64,000 nucleotides of DNA, taken from the NCBI RefSeq assembly GCF_900016645.1, contig NZ_CDGJ01000082.1, one strand, 5' to 3'. This DNA is from Acididesulfobacillus acetoxydans (GTDB lineage: Bacteria; Bacillota; Desulfitobacteriia; Desulfitobacteriales; Desulfitobacteriaceae). Below are positions 60,237 through 64,000 of this stretch, one piece after another. The position numbers and the translations under genes are program-made. The stretch's first letter is position 1, and each line of letters begins with the position of its first letter. A model generated the notes under the pieces. The model ran no database searches and had not been told where the DNA came from. It saw only the letters and a list, made by a program, of their open reading frames with translations.

Positions 60237-62008
60237 GTAATAGCACCTCTTCTTCCCTTAAATATCACTTTTTGTTTACGGACATCGACAATTCCTCGAG
60301 GCGTAATGCGCACATAAGGTAAACCCGTGAAGGCCAGAAAACCAAGGCCGAAGAGGGGATCATCCCAGGGACAGCCTTTACCTTGGAGATAAGTGTTCAA
60401 ACTCATCCAGGCTGCGGCGGTCTCAGAGAGGCCGGCGCCGGAGAGAAGGCCCCCTATCCCTAAGGGCACTTCGCCGATAATCCGACCGCCATCGACCAGG
60501 ACGGCGCCGCCGCCTATCTCTAACATGCGATTGGCCGCCTGAGCCATCTCTTCATCACTCGACCCCACCACCATCGGCAGGTGGGTTTCGTGGGCAATGG
60601 CGCTGGCATAACCACCGATCTCCGCCCCAAAGCCGCCGAGGAGTCCGGTCGTCCACTCTTGCCTCTCTTCAGCCCAAAGGCTGATTTTCATGACCCCCGG
60701 CAGGCCGGAAATTTCCAGGCGGCCATCCACGATCGGTACGTCTAAGACACGTTCTTTCGTGATCGTTTTGTTCACCATGTGAATACAGGGAAGCGGAACA
60801 GAAGTGTCCCCATCGCTTTCCAAGACAAAATCCTGCGCTTCGACCGGTCGCCTCGGCACCCGTCCGGTCCTCCAGTCCGCCAGCGTCGTCCGGGGAAAGG
60901 AGGGAATGCTTACCAAGAGCTTCCCGTCCGCCGCTACGGTTTGCCCGCCCACCCAGACTTGTTGCGGCTCGGGCCGACGAATATCCGGTACCAAAAGCAT
61001 GTCGGCCAGCCGCCCCGGTGCCACCCCGCCGATCTCCTGATCGAGCCCCAGATAAGTGGCCGGATTGATGGTCACCATTTGAATCGCCCGGACCGGAGGA
61101 ACCCCCAATTCCACCGCATAAGCCACCAGGTAATTCATATAACCGTGCCGAAGGAGATCCTGGGGAGCAAACCAATCCGGTGTGAGCATCACCCGGGCGG
61201 TATCAAGACCCGGATTCTCTGTGATCAGGCGGGACAACTCCGCCAAGTCCGCCCGGATCGAGCCGTGCCGTAAAGCCACATATAGACCCAGGCGCAAACG
61301 ATGCAAAGCTTCCTCCGCCGTAATGCTTTCATGGCAGGAGGAAAAGCCGGCAGCCGTCAGGGCATTCAGTTTCTCATAAGAGCAGCCGGACATATGCCCC
61401 TCGATTCTCTTGCCTTCTGCTTTTGCCGCCACGAGTTTGGCGAGAAGCTCTTGGTCCGGCTCCGCCGCAGTCAACCTGCCCCAGGAAGTGACTTCACTCA
61501 CCGCCAGGACCCGCGGCCGGGCCAGGAACCGCGCCACATCAGCGGCAGAGAAAATCTCTCTGCCCTCAAATTCAGACAGCGGAGGGCAGGTGGCCGGAGC
61601 GGCAAAATAGTAGCGAAAGGGAATTGAGCGAGTCGCCTCCAACATGCGTTCAAACCCTTCTGTTCCCAGGGCGCCGGAGATATCATGAGTATCGGTCAGC
61701 ATTGCCGTCGTGCCTGTGGGCAGGATGTTCTCCGCCAGGACGAGCGGATTAACGATAATGTCGGCATGTCCGTGCACATCGATTAAACCGGGCAGCAAGT
61801 ACATGCCTTCGCCATCCACGATTTCCGTGTTCTCCCCGGCCCGTGCCTCAGGTCCGACATAGGCTATCCTTCCCCGCCAGACAGCCACCGCCTGCCCCTC
61901 CAGTATTTCACCGGAATAGACGTTCACCAAGCGGATATTGTGCAGCAAAAGTTCCGGCGCTCTTCTCCCCAGAGCCACCTGGATAAGACCCGCCCTGGTT
62001 TCCAGCAA
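60233..62008 (-). CDS. Adenine deaminase-like amidohydrolase
   Basis: 591 residues. Metal motif GLIDVHGHAD, then EGHMSGC, and a C-terminal IAHETHLPMVVGSSDEEM domain as in adenine deaminase, whose equivalent normally reads AHDSHN. The departures from the usual motif and the catabolic surroundings leave room for another substrate. Start TTG 62008 with GAGGGGGG upstream. Cotranslated with the alcohol dehydrogenase. Confidence 0.75.
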   Translation of the reverse strand: MLETRAGLIQVALGRRAPELLLHNIRLVNVYSGEILEGQAVAVWRGRIAYVGPEARAGENTEIVDGEGMYLLPGLIDVHGHADIIVNPLVLAENILPTGTTAMLTDTHDISGALGTEGFERMLEATRSIPFRYYFAAPATCPPLSEFEGREIFSAADVARFLARPRVLAVSEVTSWGRLTAAEPDQELLAKLVAAKAEGKRIEGHMSGCSYEKLNALTAAGFSSCHESITAEEALHRLRLGLYVALRHGSIRADLAELSRLITENPGLDTARVMLTPDWFAPQDLLRHGYMNYLVAYAVELGVPPVRAIQMVTINPATYLGLDQEIGGVAPGRLADMLLVPDIRRPEPQQVWVGGQTVAADGKLLVSIPSFPRTTLADWRTGRVPRRPVEAQDFVLESDGDTSVPLPCIHMVNKTITKERVLDVPIVDGRLEISGLPGVMKISLWAEERQEWTTGLLGGFGAEIGGYASAIAHETHLPMVVGSSDEEMAQAANRMLEIGGGAVLVDGGRIIGEVPLGIGGLLSGAGLSETAAAWMSLNTYLQGKGCPWDDPLFGLGFLAFTGLPYVRITPRGIVDVRKQKVIFKGRRGAIT

Positions 62009-62142
62009 AGGAATTCCCCCCTCAAATCACCAATTCGGTTCCTCCCTCACCCAGTTTCCAGTGAGTGAACTCGTTCGACTAAAGTTGAAGGAATTCACCA
62101 CCCCAGAGGTTTCCATCAAGGCATTCACCTTCCTCCTCCGCC

Positions 62143-62427
62143 CTACCAAGAATGGCTGATCGCGTCCGCCACGCAGGCGAGCTGGCAGGGCAAACGCGGC
62201 GGTCGCCCCGACACCGGTTTACAGGCGGCACAGATTTGTTTGAGTTTGTTGCGCGCACCGGTGCGCACGGTAGCGACTTCTTCATCCCAATCATCAAACT
62301 CGATTTCGAAGACTTGACCGGGGCAGCCGTCCAGACAGCCATGTTCTTCGCACAGGGAGCATTTGTCCGTATCAAGGCTGATATAGTACTCTCCCGATCC
62401 ATCCTTGTAACCATGGTTGGCTATCAT
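62143..62427 (-). CDS. Ferredoxin-like iron-sulfur protein
   Basis: 94 residues with two Cys groups: CSLCEEHGCLDGCPG and CAACKPVSGRPPRLPCQLAC, enough for two [4Fe-4S] clusters with unusually long second spacing. The middle is acidic (FDDWDEE). It lies after the activator subunit gene and is the likely electron donor for the reductase system, as ferredoxins are in benzoyl-CoA reductase loci. Confidence 0.82.
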   Translation of the reverse strand: MIANHGYKDGSGEYYISLDTDKCSLCEEHGCLDGCPGQVFEIEFDDWDEEVATVRTGARNKLKQICAACKPVSGRPPRLPCQLACVADAISHSW

Positions 62428-62555
62428 CTTTACACCCGCTTTCTACTTCCTGGCACGGTCCGGGAGCAAGAAACGATCAGGAAGGTTCCGTTCCCTAAGC
62501 AACGAGAATGACTCGAGGTACCGGAAAATACTTATCGGTTCGGGACTGAAACGGC

Positions 62556-63470
62556 CTAGCGGCCCGCCATTTTGCCTTGCGGCGCGGATTTGTCTTTACC
62601 GGCCTTGGCGGCCAAGGCTTTGGCGAAAAGGGCCCCGCCCAAAGCACCGGCAATCTGGGTATCATAGATGGGTTTTAAAGCCTCAACCCCCAAAATCCGC
62701 TCAATGCGTTTAACCACACCGGGATTCTTGGCGATGCCGCCGGTTATGGCAAAATCCTTCTCCATGCCGTTTCGCTCCAGCAGACTAACAACCCGGCTGG
62801 CCATCGCCGAGCAATACGCCGCCAAAACCTTCTCTTTCGACCAACCGGCCCGCAGCAAACCTGTGGCTTCCGTCTTGGCAAAAACGACGCAGGTACTGGA
62901 TACCGGGGCAGGTTCTTCCTCGACACTTAAAGACATAGCCCCAACGTCCTCAATCGGTACCGCCAGCAGGTTGGCAAACACCTCCATGCCCCGCCCGGTT
63001 CCGGCGGCACACTTGTCGTTCATGAGGAAAGAAGTCACCTTGCCCCTCTCGTCACAGTGAATCGCCTTACAGTCCTGTCCGCCCATGTCCAGGAGGGTAC
63101 GCACCGTCGGTCCGTACATAAAATTCGCTCCCCGGGCGTGACAGGCAATTTCCGTGACCGCTTTGTCGGCAAAAGGCACGTTCACTCGGCCATAACCGGT
63201 TCCGACCGTGAAGCGGATATCATTTAGCGTCAGCCCTGTTCCTTCCATGGCCCAATTGATGGCATCAAGGGCCGAGCTCGGGCTGTCAGAGCCTGTGCGC
63301 ATGTTGGAAAAGGCGTAGAGCTCCCCGTCAACCATAATCACTGCTTGCGAACTGGTCGAGCCCACATCCACGCCGGCCGTAACCAAACTCCCTCTCCAGT
63401 CCGGGATATCCGGGTTCTTCCAGTTGTACTCTTTCCATCTCCAATATTCCTTCGTCTCATTCTCATTCAT
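62556..63470 (-). CDS. Benzoyl-CoA reductase/dehydratase activator subunit (BcrD/BadG type)
   Basis: 304 residues of the ASKHA ATPase family. GVDVGSTSSQAVIMVDGEL is the ATP site, LDMGGQDCKAI and NDKCAAGTGRGME supply the bridging [4Fe-4S] Cys, and FAITGGIAKNPGVV follows. The extra N-terminus (EYWRWKEYNWKNPDIPDW) resembles benzoyl-CoA reductase subunit D more than 2-hydroxyglutaryl-CoA dehydratase activators. It would use ATP to drive low-potential electron transfer. ATG 63470 follows GGAGG by 9 nt. Its partner subunits probably lie beyond the right edge. Confidence 0.85.
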   Translation of the reverse strand: MNENETKEYWRWKEYNWKNPDIPDWRGSLVTAGVDVGSTSSQAVIMVDGELYAFSNMRTGSDSPSSALDAINWAMEGTGLTLNDIRFTVGTGYGRVNVPFADKAVTEIACHARGANFMYGPTVRTLLDMGGQDCKAIHCDERGKVTSFLMNDKCAAGTGRGMEVFANLLAVPIEDVGAMSLSVEEEPAPVSSTCVVFAKTEATGLLRAGWSKEKVLAAYCSAMASRVVSLLERNGMEKDFAITGGIAKNPGVVKRIERILGVEALKPIYDTQIAGALGGALFAKALAAKAGKDKSAPQGKMAGR

Positions 63471-63485
63471 AGGATTCAACCTCCT

Positions 63486-63700
63486 TCTCCATGATGCTCC
63501 TCAGCTTTCCTTTCACGGCCTCTCCTCAGCTTATCCTTCTCAGCTTCCCTTTTCTTAGCTTGCTTTTATTAACTTCCTTTTTTAGCTTCCTCTTCTTAAC
63601 TTCTTTTTCAGCTTCTTTTCCCGGCTCCGCTTTCTCAGTTTCTTTTCCCGGCTCCGCTTTCTCAGTTTCTTTTTCGCGGCTTCACTCCCTGCGCTTGACT
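63486..63700. repeat. Pyrimidine-rich repeat, CTTCTTAGCTT variants and a 27-bp duplication
   Basis: Loose copies of TTCTCAGCTTCCTTTT on the plus strand, then an exact 27-bp unit (TTTTCCCGGCTCCGC plus 12) present twice from 63616. Upstream spacer of the activator gene. Confidence 0.75.
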
Positions 63701-63765
63701 TCCCGCCATTCTTCTATCCACCCTCGCGCCTCATCCGTCTGACCGCGAACTTTGAGCCTCGAACT

Positions 63766-64000
63766 CCGGACCCCGTACTTCCGGTCTCTGACCTCTGGCA
63801 TCCGGCCTCTGACCTCCGGCATCCGGCCTCTGACCTCCGGCATCCGGCCTCTGACCTCNGGCATCCGGCCTCTGACCTCCGGCATCCGGCCTCTGACCTC
63901 CGGCATCCGGCCTCTGACCTCNGGCNTCCGGCCTCTGACCTCCGGCATCCGGCCTCTGACCTCCGGCATCCGGCCTCTGACCTCCGGCATCCGGCCTCTG
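63766..64000. repeat. 21-bp (3 x 7) tandem array running off the window
   Basis: About ten copies of CTCTGACCTCCGGCATCCGG plus C, each made of three related heptamers. On the minus strand it is an open frame of repeated MPEVRGR because 21 is a multiple of 3; I do not treat it as a gene. Ambiguous bases (N) occur at 63859, 63922 and 63926. Confidence 0.95.

Noticed and set aside
63766..64000. CRISPR array at the right edge
   Set aside because: The repeat is contiguous 21-bp units without unique spacers, and no cas gene is seen.

Overview
The window looks like a chromosomal segment of an anaerobic, moderately high-GC Gram-positive bacterium of the Clostridia, most likely Peptococcaceae-like. 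The signs are a futalosine-pathway menaquinone gene (mqnE), ferredoxin-dependent 2-oxoacid oxidoreductases, a c-di-AMP riboswitch upstream of a cell-wall hydrolase, AcuA, strong GGAGG ribosome sites, GTG and TTG starts, and an in-frame selenocysteine UGA. No rRNA, tRNA, CRISPR array or intact insertion sequence was seen. Most genes lie on the minus strand.

Positions 1-31500 are mainly housekeeping and accessory genes: p-aminobenzoate synthesis (pabAB, pabC), a ferritin-like protein, a molybdopterin oxidoreductase with a phosphodiesterase and a DUF2103 protein, mqnE, uvrC, an NlpC/P60 protein, a polysaccharide deacetylase, the UPF0210/UPF0237 pair, asparaginase, a HesB/IscA-like selenoprotein missed by ordinary ORF calling, an HD phosphohydrolase with acuA, ahcY with mrp, pepF and two AAA+ regulators. 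The stretch 16066-16697 holds an apparent large noncoding RNA of about 630 nt with its own promoter and terminator. It is the most unusual item here and a candidate OLE RNA.

Positions 31500-32500 are an AT-richer islet with a DUF4160/DUF2442 pair. Positions 32950-36630 encode a three-subunit xanthine-dehydrogenase-type molybdenum enzyme.

Positions 37500-63470 are a catabolic region. It holds an acyl-CoA ligase, 3-hydroxyacyl-CoA dehydrogenase, a leucine-pathway-like 2-oxoacid elongation cassette (LeuA-, LeuB-, LeuC- and LeuD-like), phenylacetate-CoA ligase, two indolepyruvate:ferredoxin oxidoreductase operons flanking a sodium:solute symporter, a thiolase-like protein, acyl-CoA dehydrogenase, enoyl-CoA hydratase, an ACMSD-like amidohydrolase, a zinc alcohol dehydrogenase, an adenine-deaminase-like protein, a ferredoxin and a BcrD/BadG-type benzoyl-CoA reductase activator subunit. 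Together they suggest use of aromatic or branched 2-oxoacids and acyl-CoA esters, with electrons passed to ferredoxin. The substrate cannot be named from sequence alone.

A second theme is short tandem repeats. At least eight intergenic sites carry degenerate purine/pyrimidine-biased arrays, several built on 7-nt units (14, 21 nt), others on 13-14, 20, 20/21 or 26 nt. One array extends into the coding tail of the DUF2103 gene, one repeats a ribosome site plus ATG upstream of leuD, and one runs off the right edge of the window.
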